A DNA stretch of 31,147 bases, taken from assembly GCA_049509915.1 (NCBI GenBank), contig JBEKZL010000050.1, positions 1-31,147 on the forward strand, read 5' to 3'. The notes under the pieces are model-generated. The model did no database searches, was not told the origin of the DNA, and was given only the letters and a program-made list of their open reading frames with translations. This document shows positions 22,750-29,829 of this stretch, piece by piece. Within the stretch, counting starts at the first letter, position 1; every line of letters begins with the position of its first letter. This stretch comes from JBEKYD01 sp049509915. GTDB taxonomy: Bacteria > Acidobacteriota > Terriglobia > Bryobacterales > Bryobacteraceae. The translations under genes and the position numbers were made by a program.

Positions 22750-23300
22750 GACTGTTCTCCGTCCAGCGCGGCAAACCGGCCCACCAGATGGGCGCCGCAG
22801 CGCGCACAGTAGCGTCCCCCTTTGGCGTCCACCAGCACGATATCGGTGGAAAGGCTCATCGAGCACCTCGTGTCGCTGCAATGCGTAAGGCCGAAGGTGT
22901 GTCCCAGCTCATGCAACGCCTCCTTGGCGGCGCGCTCGCGGAGCAGGGCCTCGTCGGCGGGTAAGCCATAGAACTCCTGGCGCAAGCGGCACAGTGAAAC
23001 CACCGCTACCGGCCCATCGAGCTGCGCCTGGCCGAACAGAAAGGTAAGTACCGGGATGGCAAGATCCACCTCGGTGACGCCCAGGATGCGAGCGGTGTTG
23101 GCCGGCGCGGCCCGCGCCACGGCCTTCATGATTTCGACCGAATGGTACTGCCCGCGAGCCGGGTCGTATGCACCCTCCGGCATGGGCAGCGCCGGTAGCC
23201 GCGCCACCGGCAGCGGAAACCACTCGGCGGCCGCCGTCTCGATCCATTCGAGAGGCTTGGGCGGCACTCTTCCCACCGCTACCACGTAAAGCGCGGTCAC
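22746..23300 (-). CDS. Archaemetzincin-like zinc metalloprotease
   Basis: A 184-residue protein with the archaemetzincin signature: HELGHTFGLTHC (130-141), then four residues and Cys146, Met148 of the Met turn, and CARC (165-168). His130, His134 and His140 would bind the catalytic zinc with Glu131 as base, and the four cysteines a second structural zinc. No signal peptide or membrane helix is seen, so it should be cytoplasmic. Archaemetzincins are known in archaea, vertebrates and scattered bacteria; physiological substrates are largely unknown. It overlaps the sensor-kinase stop by four bases and the response-regulator start by four bases, so it is embedded in a two-component operon. A role in processing a signalling or redox component is inference. 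Confidence 0.92.
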   Translation of the reverse strand: MTALYVVAVGRVPPKPLEWIETAAAEWFPLPVARLPALPMPEGAYDPARGQYHSVEIMKAVARAAPANTARILGVTEVDLAIPVLTFLFGQAQLDGPVAVVSLCRLRQEFYGLPADEALLRERAAKEALHELGHTFGLTHCSDTRCSMSLSTDIVLVDAKGGRYCARCGAHLVGRFAALDGEQS

Positions 23301-24931
23301 ACCACATGGCCCTGTGCTATCCCGGAGGCAACCGGCGGGACGCTTGGCTTCAGCGGCAGGGTCACGGTGAACGTCGTGCCCTGGTCGCGCCGGCTGATCA
23401 CCTCCACTTCGCCGTCGTGGGCCTTGACGATACCGTAGAGCACGGCCAACCCCAGGCCAACGCCCTTCCCTTCCGGCTTGGTGGTGAAAAACGGATCGAA
23501 GATCTTGGATAGGTTCTCGGGCGCGATGCCCTCACCCGTATCCCGCACCCGCAACTCTACCCCGCTCCTGTCCGGGAGCGTGCCGGTCGTGACCGTCAGC
23601 TTTCCCCCGCACTTAGACTGCATCGCCTCGGCCGCGTTCAACGCCAGGTTTAGAATTACCTGCCGGATCTGCGAGGCGTCGCACAAAACCGGCGGCAAGT
23701 CGTCGGCCAGCTCCAGTACGGGCTCGACCTCGGTCAGTTTCAGCTTATGGCTCACCAACCCCATGGTAGTGCGGACCAGTTGGTTGAGGTCGGCGGAGGC
23801 GTGTTGCGGTTTCGAGCGCCGCGAAAAAGCCAGCAGGTCCGATACGATGCGCCCCACCCGCGCGGTCTCCGCCGAAATCTGTCCCAGATACTTCCGCACC
23901 TCGGCCTCGCGTCCTGGCGGAATGCCGCCGTTGCTCATGATGCGCTCGACCAACATGGACAGGTTGAGCACGCCGGACACGGGATTGTTGATTTCGTGCG
24001 CCACGCTGGCGGCAAGCTGCCCGAGGGAAGCCAGGCGATCGGATTGGAGGAGCTTGCGCTGCGCCGCATTCAACTGCCTGGTGCGCTCGTCGACTTTGGT
24101 TTCCAGCGTCTGCGCCATCTCGTTCAGCTCGGCGACGCTCTTTTTGACCCGTTCGCGCATGGCGTTGAATGAGTCCACCAGCTCGTCGAGTTCCTGGCTG
24201 CGATGGACGATTTCGATGGGACGATCGAGTTCCATGGCACTTACGTCCTTGGTGCCCTCGATCAGCTCGCGGATCGGTGTCGCCACAAAGCGCCGCGTAA
24301 AGAGGATCACGAAGGCCGCCCCAATGATCACCTCCACGCTGGTGGACAAGACCGCCTGCAGGGTCATGATTTGCGCCTGCTGCTCGACGGGGTCGAGCCG
24401 CAACGCGACATCCAGCACTCCCAGGACCTTCAAATTCCTGGGGTGAGCATGGCAGTCGGCGCTGGCGCAGGCCGCCTCGTTGTAAATCGGGGTGATCATG
24501 CTGAGCGTTTTGGCGCCCTCGGGAGACCGGGTGAAACGGACGCGCGACGCTTCCGGCGGCTTGCCGCGCGCCGGCACCGCATCGTGGCAACTGCGGCAGA
24601 CCTCGCCGTGCACCTCTACCGTGCTCGGATGCTCGCGCGCATCGGTCGAAAACACCAGCTTCCCTTCCCGGTTGAACATGCGAATGCGGTCAATACCCTG
24701 CTTGTCGGCGATCACCCCCATGATCTGGTAGGCAGCCTCGCGGTGGTCATCGAGCATGGCGTGCCAGGTGGCGCTGGTGATACTGCGAGAGAGTTGGTCG
24801 GCGCCGATAACCATAGTTTCGACCTGACGGTTCTTCTGGGCCCGCAGGTTCAGGTAGCCGGTGAACCCGCTGATGACGACGATCAGCACCGTCAGGGAGA
24901 AAATAAGCTTCGGGCCGAGCCGGTGAGGCAT
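23297..24931 (-). CDS. Sensor histidine kinase with periplasmic c-type heme motifs
   Basis: A 544-residue kinase. An N-terminal helix (8-27) and a second at about 190-211 flank a periplasmic sensor domain. That domain holds a heme c site CRSCH (112-116) and a second, stretched C-x4-CH motif CASADCH (155-161). A HAMP-like linker (about 212-265) leads to a coiled coil, HisKA with His312 (ASVAHEINNP), and an HATPase domain (NAAEAM, DTGEGI, GVGLGLA). Covalent heme would let it read redox state, oxygen or NO. A paralogue lies at the end of this window. It starts an operon with the archaemetzincin and the NtrC-type regulator. Confidence 0.92.
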   Translation of the reverse strand: MPHRLGPKLIFSLTVLIVVISGFTGYLNLRAQKNRQVETMVIGADQLSRSITSATWHAMLDDHREAAYQIMGVIADKQGIDRIRMFNREGKLVFSTDAREHPSTVEVHGEVCRSCHDAVPARGKPPEASRVRFTRSPEGAKTLSMITPIYNEAACASADCHAHPRNLKVLGVLDVALRLDPVEQQAQIMTLQAVLSTSVEVIIGAAFVILFTRRFVATPIRELIEGTKDVSAMELDRPIEIVHRSQELDELVDSFNAMRERVKKSVAELNEMAQTLETKVDERTRQLNAAQRKLLQSDRLASLGQLAASVAHEINNPVSGVLNLSMLVERIMSNGGIPPGREAEVRKYLGQISAETARVGRIVSDLLAFSRRSKPQHASADLNQLVRTTMGLVSHKLKLTEVEPVLELADDLPPVLCDASQIRQVILNLALNAAEAMQSKCGGKLTVTTGTLPDRSGVELRVRDTGEGIAPENLSKIFDPFFTTKPEGKGVGLGLAVLYGIVKAHDGEVEVISRRDQGTTFTVTLPLKPSVPPVASGIAQGHVV

Positions 24932-24966
24932 GATGGCAATTTCTCTTTTGGAGATCTTTAACTCCT

Positions 24967-24996
24967 ATTATAAGGAAGAACCGCCGAGAAATCCAA
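24967..24996 (-). promoter_or_regulatory. Candidate sigma-70 promoter of the kinase/archaemetzincin/regulator operon
   Basis: On the minus strand TTGGAT (24991-24996) and a perfect TATAAT (24967-24972) are 18 bases apart, 35 bases before the kinase ATG. The -10 is ideal and the -35 weak, as at an activated or moderate housekeeping promoter. Confidence 0.55.
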
Positions 24997-25043
24997 CATG
25001 ACGCCGGAAACGCCGACAAAACGGCGGAGGGGGTGGGCTGGCC

Positions 25044-25478
25044 TCAGACCCGGTAAGTGTCGGCGCGCCAGTTACGGACGGCCTGCTTGATGGCGTCCGG
25101 CGGCAGGCTTTCCGCCGTGGCTTTTTCGGCTAACGGCACGAATTCGCTATCGGCGGCGAAACGCAGGGCGATGACTTGCCGAATGGACAAACGAGGGTCG
25201 AGTAATTTGCCGGTGAGAACGAAATGCCGCAAGTTCTCCTCGGCGCGGATGGCGCGGTCCTGAGCTCTTAGGGCGAACATGCGGCTAAACAAAACCGCGA
25301 GAATGGCGCAGAAACTCAGCACCACGATGAGGGCTGCGCTGTAGAACCGCTCGTGATCGCCCCATGACTTGTAAAGGTTCACAACCGAACCGATCAGCGT
25401 CAACAGCAGCACGGGCAACAGGAAGAAGTGGAACGCCGGCACGGTTTGCCGGTGGTTGGAATAGTTCTGTTCGGGCAA
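25044..25478 (-). CDS. DUF6526-like two-helix membrane protein
   Basis: A 144-residue protein of unknown function. I place the start at the TTG of 25476-25478 because AAGGAGAG (25486-25493) lies 7 bases upstream and the product then opens PEQNYSNHRQTVPAFHF, which resembles the N-terminal motif of DUF6526 proteins; a TTG 11 codons upstream has no such site. Two helices (about 15-38 and 48-70) precede a charged cytoplasmic part with LRAQDRAIRAEENLRHF and RQVIALRFAADSEFV. It stands alone, 112 bases upstream of the kinase operon on the same strand and divergent from the GcvH-like genes. Confidence 0.7.
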   Translation of the reverse strand: MPEQNYSNHRQTVPAFHFFLLPVLLLTLIGSVVNLYKSWGDHERFYSAALIVVLSFCAILAVLFSRMFALRAQDRAIRAEENLRHFVLTGKLLDPRLSIRQVIALRFAADSEFVPLAEKATAESLPPDAIKQAVRNWRADTYRV

Positions 25479-25713
25479 TGGAAGGCTCTCCTTTATATTA
25501 GGCTGGTCCAAAGAGAATTCTACGTCGAACCGGGCGCGGAGGAAAGGCGAATACGGAGGGCGCGGGCCAACGCTCGCATCGACTGCAGTTGGCGCCGCGT
25601 TTCTCCACGGGAGAGTCGATTCTTTCGACAGTCCTTTAATACGCTGATTCTATGAAACTTGGCGCAATTCAGGTCGGTGCACCGTTGCAGTATTCGACGA
25701 CAGTCGACTGCTG

Positions 25714-25725
25714 TGTTTTACAACA
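25714..25725. promoter_or_regulatory. Candidate upstream activator element, copy 1
   Basis: TGTTTTACAACA has TGT-N6-ACA symmetry and lies 55 bases before the GG of the sigma-54-like promoter. The same pattern is found at the same distance before the second GcvH-like gene. A perfect 10-base palindrome, CAGTCGACTG, lies just upstream at 25701-25710 but is not shared. The 346-base gap 25479-25824 contains no gene and these regulatory sites only. Confidence 0.55.
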
Positions 25726-25778
25726 TCGCGTATCTGGTTGAAATACTTGATGATAAAAAGACCTCAAGGGCGGTAATT

Positions 25779-25794
25779 TGGTATCAACCGTGCC
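25779..25794 (+). promoter_or_regulatory. Candidate sigma-54 promoter of the first GcvH-like gene
   Basis: TGGTATCAACCGTGCC has GG (25780-25781) and GC (25792-25793) exactly ten bases apart. A start of transcription about 12 bases further would give a leader of some 20 bases with a purine-rich ribosome binding site. The match to TGGCAC/TTGC is partial, but the arrangement is repeated at the second copy, including GTGCCCTA. Confidence 0.6.
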
Positions 25795-25824
25795 CTAGAC
25801 AGAGACCAGAAAGGATGGAAGATT

Positions 25825-26508
25825 ATGACAGTCATTCTGGTGCTTGCGACGTTCTTGGTTTTCGTGGTTGTGGATTGGGCGATCAATCGCGGTAAGGTTC
25901 ATCATACCGTTACTGCGAAGGAAGCGGCTCCCGCAGTGGCGCCACAAGGAGATTTCGTCGCCGGATACCACACTCCCGGCCATATTTCCTATCATCCCGG
26001 CCATGGATGGATGGCACGTGAGCGCAAGAACGTGGTCCGCGTTGGCGCTAGTGAATTCGCGGCTGCCCTGGCGGGAAAGCTGGAAAGAGTCGAACTGCCG
26101 AAACGGGGACAATGGCTGCGGCAAGGGCAAAGGTTCTTGACGCTGTTCCGGAACGGGGAAAGCGTGGAGATGGTTTCGCCGGTCGAAGGCGAGGTCATCG
26201 AAGTCAACGTGGAAGTGGCCGAGCATCCGGGGTTGCTGCGGCAGGATCCCTATGGCGCCGGCTGGCTGGTATCGGTACACGTGCCGGACGAAGACAGCGT
26301 GACGCGTAACCTTATTCCCAAGAGCCTAGTGGCGGAATGGATGCGCGACGCCGTAGAACGCCTGTATGCCCGGCAACCGCGGTTGGCCGGGGCGTTTGCC
26401 GCCGACGGCGGGCGGCCGACAGACGACCTGTTGGCCGAGATCCCAGGCGCGAACTGGAAGCAGACTGCCCAGGAGTTCTTCCTCACTGAAAGCGGACCGG
26501 CCAGGTAA
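25825..26508 (+). CDS. Membrane-anchored GcvH-like protein without lipoyl lysine, copy 1
   Basis: A 227-residue protein. One N-terminal helix (2-20) followed by NRGK suggests the rest faces the cytoplasm by the positive-inside rule. Residues 60-155 align with glycine cleavage H protein: HGWMARERKNVVRVGASEFA, LERVELPKRGQWL, SPVEGEVIEVN and HPGLLRQDPYGAGWLVSV. The lipoylated loop ESVK...(Y)xPVSGEV of true H proteins is here ESVEMVSPVEGEV, so the lysine is Glu and about four residues are deleted; it cannot carry lipoate in the normal way. Four His residues precede the domain (H49, H53, H57, H60), all kept in copy 2. The C-terminal 70 residues are specific to this family. No glycine cleavage genes are nearby. 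Confidence 0.82.
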   Translation: MTVILVLATFLVFVVVDWAINRGKVHHTVTAKEAAPAVAPQGDFVAGYHTPGHISYHPGHGWMARERKNVVRVGASEFAAALAGKLERVELPKRGQWLRQGQRFLTLFRNGESVEMVSPVEGEVIEVNVEVAEHPGLLRQDPYGAGWLVSVHVPDEDSVTRNLIPKSLVAEWMRDAVERLYARQPRLAGAFAADGGRPTDDLLAEIPGANWKQTAQEFFLTESGPAR

Positions 26509-26536
26509 CAGGCCGCTCCAACCATCCTTTGTAAAC

Positions 26537-26596
26537 TGCCGGCCGCGGACGACGACGGCGTGCCTCGAATGGCATGCCCCGCTTTCGCGGCCGGCA
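26537..26596. other. Long hairpin downstream of GcvH-like copy 1
   Basis: tgccggccgcg (26537-26547) pairs perfectly with cgcggccggca (26586-26596). Inside, ggcgtgcc and ggcatgcc can pair as a second stem with one G-U. No T tract follows directly, so this is not a classic terminator. It may stabilise the messenger end, act as an attenuator or be a repeat. Copy 2 has no equivalent. Confidence 0.55.
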
Positions 26597-27020
26597 CTGT
26601 GTTTGGCTGTTTTATTTCCCTGGTTTGCAATCAAACTAGGATCGCCGTTTGGCGTCTTCCCGCAGGGCCCGGACCTGCGAATACCCGACTGCAGCCAGAA
26701 TTGGCTACCCCCGGCCAAAATTTCCCTCTGTCTTCGCGTTGGCGGGGCGTGATGAGATGTGCGAGGCAAACGCCCGGAGGAGTCCTGACGTGGTTAAGTG
26801 AGAGTCCGCTCCACGAGAAAACTACTGCGCTTAGCCGAAACAAATAATCAGCGTTTTGCTAATTGCAACGGGAACGCCTCGAATTTCCCCCTGCAGAACC
26901 GTTGATTTATTCGACATGCATATCGTATTTTCCTGCGGCTCATTAAAGCACTGAATTGAAACGTCTTGAGGCTGTTAGCGCGATTTGGAGCGTAGGATAA
27001 ATCGACATCTGTTGTTGTGG

Positions 27021-27032
27021 TGTTTTGCGACA
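27021..27032. promoter_or_regulatory. Candidate upstream activator element, copy 2
   Basis: TGTTTTGCGACA (TGT-N6-ACA) lies 55 bases before the GG of the copy 2 promoter, the same distance as in copy 1. The shared core extends one base left (GTGTTTT) while most sequence between the elements has diverged. Confidence 0.55.
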
Positions 27033-27085
27033 GCGTGCATGTGCTTCAAATCCCAACAGATATACTGCAGAAAAAGACACCGTTT

Positions 27086-27101
27086 TGGTCATTGTCGTGC
27101 C
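27086..27101 (+). promoter_or_regulatory. Candidate sigma-54 promoter of the second GcvH-like gene
   Basis: TGGTCATTGTCGTGCC has GG (27087-27088) and GC (27099-27100) ten bases apart and is followed by CTA, as in copy 1. The predicted leader is about 30 bases. Confidence 0.58.
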
Positions 27102-27142
27102 CTATAGAGAAACCGAAAGGGTGCTTCATAAGGATAAAGCTC

Positions 27143-27826
27143 ATGACAGTCATTTTGGTTCTCTCAACGTTCTTGGCTTTTGTGGTTATGGATTGGGCGC
27201 TGAACCGCGGTAAGGTTCTTCATACGGTTGGTGAAACACAGGCGATGCTGGTCCCCGTGTCACCGGCAGGTTTCGTCGCGGGATTCCACACTCCCGGCCA
27301 TGTTTCCTATCATCCAGGCCATGGATGGATGGCGCGTGAGCGGAAGAACCTGGTGCGGGTGGGCGCCACTGAATTCGCGGCAGCGCTGGCGGGTAAGCTG
27401 GAAAGAGTCGAACTGCCGAAGCGCGGGCAATGGCTGCGGCAAGGACAGAGGTTTCTAACGTTGGTCCGAAACGGGGAAAGCGTCGAGATGGTTTCGCCGG
27501 TCGAAGGCGAGGTCGTCGAGGTCAATACGGAAGTGGCCGAGCATCCGGGTTTACTGCGGCAGGACCCTTATGGCGCCGGTTGGCTAGTCTCGGTGCACGT
27601 GCCGGACGAAGAGAGCGTGACGCGTAACCTGGTTCCCAAAAACCTGGTGGCGGAATGGATGCGGGATGCGGCGGAACGGTTGTATGCCCGGAAACCAGAG
27701 TTCGCCGGCGCGTTCGCCGCCGATGGCGGGCGCCCTACCGACGATCTGCTGGCCGAGATTCCAGGAGCAAACTGGAGGCAGACCGCCCAGGAATTCTTCC
27801 TCACCGACGGCGGACCGGCGAAATAA
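27143..27826 (+). CDS. Membrane-anchored GcvH-like protein without lipoyl lysine, copy 2
   Basis: A 227-residue paralogue of the gene at 25825, about 90% identical by eye from the His-rich segment onward, with a more diverged linker after the N-terminal helix. It keeps the histidines of HTPGHVSYHPGH and the lysine-free loop GESVEMVSPVEGEV. The start at 27143 is chosen by alignment with copy 1 and by AAGGA 8 bases upstream; the frame extends upstream but through the promoter. The next gene, a HybA-like ferredoxin, begins 90 bases later on the same strand, so a functional link to that electron-transfer module is likely. What the domain carries instead of lipoate is unknown; a scaffold role is possible. 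Confidence 0.82.
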   Translation: MTVILVLSTFLAFVVMDWALNRGKVLHTVGETQAMLVPVSPAGFVAGFHTPGHVSYHPGHGWMARERKNLVRVGATEFAAALAGKLERVELPKRGQWLRQGQRFLTLVRNGESVEMVSPVEGEVVEVNTEVAEHPGLLRQDPYGAGWLVSVHVPDEESVTRNLVPKNLVAEWMRDAAERLYARKPEFAGAFAADGGRPTDDLLAEIPGANWRQTAQEFFLTDGGPAK

Positions 27827-27916
27827 CCGCTCTTTTCCCTCGTCTTCGTACTTATTTGTAAGTTTTTGCTACACTCTGCGGCAAAACTCTGCTAAAAAAG
27901 AGTTGAGGGTCCCAAT

Positions 27917-28663
27917 ATGCCCAGGGCCATTTTGTACGACAGTACCCTTTGCATCGACTGCAAAGCCTGCGAATCGGGCTGCGCCGAACGGTGGGGGTTG
28001 CCCTATAATGACCGGGTTGCCGCGGAAGAACACCTTTCGGCACATAAACTTACCGCGGTCGAGGCACACGGCGACCATTACTGCCGCCGCCTCTGCATGA
28101 ACTGCCTCCAGCCGGCTTGCGTCTCGGTATGCCCGGTAGGGGCCCTGGAAAAGACGGCGATGGGCCCGGTCGTCTACGATAGCTCCAAGTGCATGGGCTG
28201 CCGGTACTGCATGCAGGCTTGCCCGTTCCAGGTTCCGACCTACGAATGGTCCAAGCGCCTGCCGCTCGTTCGCAAGTGCGACATGTGCTATGAGCGCCAG
28301 AGCCGGGGCAAGCAGACCGCCTGCGCCGAGGCGTGCCCGGTGGGCGCAACTGTCAATGGCGATCGCGACGAGCTGATCGCCGAGGCCCGCCGGCGTATCG
28401 CCGGTAAGCCGGACCAGTACTACAACCGAATCTATGGCTTGAAAGAAGTGGGCGGCACCTCGGTGCTGTTCCTGTCGGCAGTGCCTTTCGAACAGATCGG
28501 CCTGCGTACAAACGTTCCGCAGGAGCCGCTGCCGGAAACCACCTGGCGCGTGCTGGAGCTGCTGCCCGATGTCGTCTCCACCGGGTCGGTGCTGCTGGGC
28601 GGCATCTGGTGGATCACCAACCGCCGCGCTGAGGTGGCGCGGAAGGAAGGTGGGCGGAAATGA
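27917..28663 (+). CDS. HybA/NrfC-like four-cluster ferredoxin with C-terminal membrane anchor
   Basis: A 248-residue iron-sulfur protein that passes electrons between a catalytic subunit and a membrane quinone-site protein. Sixteen cysteines form four 4Fe-4S motifs: C12-15-18-22, C60-63-68-72, C92-95-98-102 and C121-124-136-140. A single C-terminal helix (about 215-234) followed by a basic tail resembles HybA of hydrogenase 2. Unlike E. coli HybA it has no twin-arginine signal. The basic tail suggests a cytoplasmic C-terminus and thus a periplasmic cluster domain, which would need export by a Tat-bearing partner. The ATG has GAGGG 7 bases upstream, just after a small hairpin (27885-27904). 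Overlaps the NrfD-like gene by four bases. Confidence 0.92.
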   Translation: MPRAILYDSTLCIDCKACESGCAERWGLPYNDRVAAEEHLSAHKLTAVEAHGDHYCRRLCMNCLQPACVSVCPVGALEKTAMGPVVYDSSKCMGCRYCMQACPFQVPTYEWSKRLPLVRKCDMCYERQSRGKQTACAEACPVGATVNGDRDELIAEARRRIAGKPDQYYNRIYGLKEVGGTSVLFLSAVPFEQIGLRTNVPQEPLPETTWRVLELLPDVVSTGSVLLGGIWWITNRRAEVARKEGGRK

Positions 28664-29829
28664 GCTTGAGGCTTCCCAAAATCACTTTCTGGCGCGTGGT
28701 TTTCGCTGCGATTTTGATAGCCGGGCTGTATGCCACATATCTGCGGGTGTTCTACGGCTTGGGCGGGTCCACCAATCTCAGCGATAAATTCCCCTGGGGG
28801 ATTTGGATCGCCTTCGACGTTATGTGCGGAGTGGGCCTGGCGGCGGGCGGCTTCACCCTGGTGGCGATCGTTCATATCTTTGCCATCGAACGCTACAAGC
28901 CGGTGCTGCGGCCGGCCATTCTCACCTCCTTCCTGGGTTATCTTCTGGTGGTGGTCGGGTTGATATACGATCTGGGCCGCCCCTACAACCTGTGGCACCC
29001 GCTGGTGATGTGGAATCCCCACTCGGTGATGTTCGAAGTGGCTTGGTGCGTGACTCTGTACAGCACAGTACTGTTTCTGGAATTCCTCCCGGTGGTGTTC
29101 GAGAAATTCGAACTGCATAAACCGACGGAATGGATTCACCGCATCTCGGTGCCGCTCATGATCCTGGGCGTGCTGCTTTCGACCCTGCACCAGAGCTCGC
29201 TCGGCACGCTGTTTCTGATCGTCCCGGAAAAATTATACCCGCTCTGGTACAGCCCCATCCTGCCGCTGTTGTTTTTCGTTTCCGCCATCGCGGTGGGGCT
29301 GGCCATGACGATTTTCGAATCGTGGCACAGCAGCCGAGCGTTCGGCCGCGCGCTGGAACTGCCGTTGCTGGCGAGCCTGGGCCGGGTACTGGCGGTAGTG
29401 CTGAGCGTTTACCTGTGGATCCGCTTCCTCGATCTGAGCCACCGGCACGTATGGGACCTCGTGGCCCGCAACCGCATCGAAACCTGGCTGTTCGCACTCG
29501 AGATCGCCCTGATGCTGGTCCCCATGGTGCTGCTCTTCCAGTCCCGCATTCGCCGCGATCCCGGCATGCTATACGCCTGCGCGGTGATGGTGGTGTTCGG
29601 ATTCATCGCCAACCGGCTGAACGTGGGAACCACCGGACTCGAGGCCGGGTCGGGCACGCATTACGTTCCCAAATGGAGCGAGATCGCGGTGACGCTTTCG
29701 ATCGTCGCCTGCGGGTTCGCCGCCTTCCGCGCGATCGCCGGTTATTTCCCGATTTTCGAAGCGCACTCGCCTGAGGACGCGCGGGGAGAATTGGAAGAAA
29801 CGGAGGAAGATTCCGTCGCCATAAGATGA
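28660..29829 (+). CDS. NrfD/HybB-type integral membrane quinone oxidoreductase subunit
   Basis: A 389-residue protein with nine or ten hydrophobic helices, in the NrfD/PsrC/HybB family that exchanges electrons between quinone and a partner ferredoxin. Typical elements: NLSDKFPWGIWIAFDVMCGV near the first helices, IYDLGRPYNLWHPLVMWNP (about residues 104-122), and the conserved HQSSLGTLFLI segment (about 172-182). The size fits HybB (about 390) rather than NrfD (about 320). A short acidic tail follows the last helix. Both ends overlap neighbours by four bases, so ferredoxin, quinone subunit and sensor kinase form one translationally coupled unit. No hydrogenase, molybdopterin or multiheme catalytic subunit lies in the window. 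Confidence 0.93.
   Translation: MSLRLPKITFWRVVFAAILIAGLYATYLRVFYGLGGSTNLSDKFPWGIWIAFDVMCGVGLAAGGFTLVAIVHIFAIERYKPVLRPAILTSFLGYLLVVVGLIYDLGRPYNLWHPLVMWNPHSVMFEVAWCVTLYSTVLFLEFLPVVFEKFELHKPTEWIHRISVPLMILGVLLSTLHQSSLGTLFLIVPEKLYPLWYSPILPLLFFVSAIAVGLAMTIFESWHSSRAFGRALELPLLASLGRVLAVVLSVYLWIRFLDLSHRHVWDLVARNRIETWLFALEIALMLVPMVLLFQSRIRRDPGMLYACAVMVVFGFIANRLNVGTTGLEAGSGTHYVPKWSEIAVTLSIVACGFAAFRAIAGYFPIFEAHSPEDARGELEETEEDSVAIR

Larger units (their letters stand above)
26509..27142. other. Long spacer between the two GcvH-like genes
   Basis: A 634-base stretch without a gene I can support. It starts with a strong hairpin (26537-26596). The second half is visibly richer in A and T than its surroundings and ends with the activator element and promoter of copy 2. 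Confidence 0.6.

Noticed and set aside
21739..22812. 357-codon open frame on the + strand opposite the second regulator
   Set aside because: Antisense shadow in the same phase relation as the first regulator's; the protein shows no family features.
22750..22881. N-terminal extension of 44 codons for the second NtrC-type regulator
   Set aside because: The extension lies inside the archaemetzincin gene, encodes no family-like residues, and the start at 22749 gives a normal receiver with an ATGA overlap.
23297..24931. Multiheme cytochrome annotation from the CxxCH motif
   Set aside because: There is one standard CxxCH and one C-x4-CH within a sensor domain, followed by full HisKA and HATPase domains; it is a kinase, not a cytochrome.
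25825..26508. Glycine cleavage system H protein (gcvH)
   Set aside because: The lipoyl lysine and part of its loop are missing, a membrane helix is added and no gcvT or gcvP genes are nearby.
27861..27876. Sigma-54 promoter before the HybA-like gene (TTTTTGCT looks like a -12 element)
   Set aside because: No GG occurs ten bases before the GC, and the TGT-N6-ACA element of the GcvH-like genes is absent.
27917..29829. A complete uptake hydrogenase locus, given HybA/HybB-like proteins and NikR
   Set aside because: No large or small hydrogenase subunit or maturation gene is present; NikR is 20 kb away. Only a quinone-linked ferredoxin/membrane pair can be claimed.
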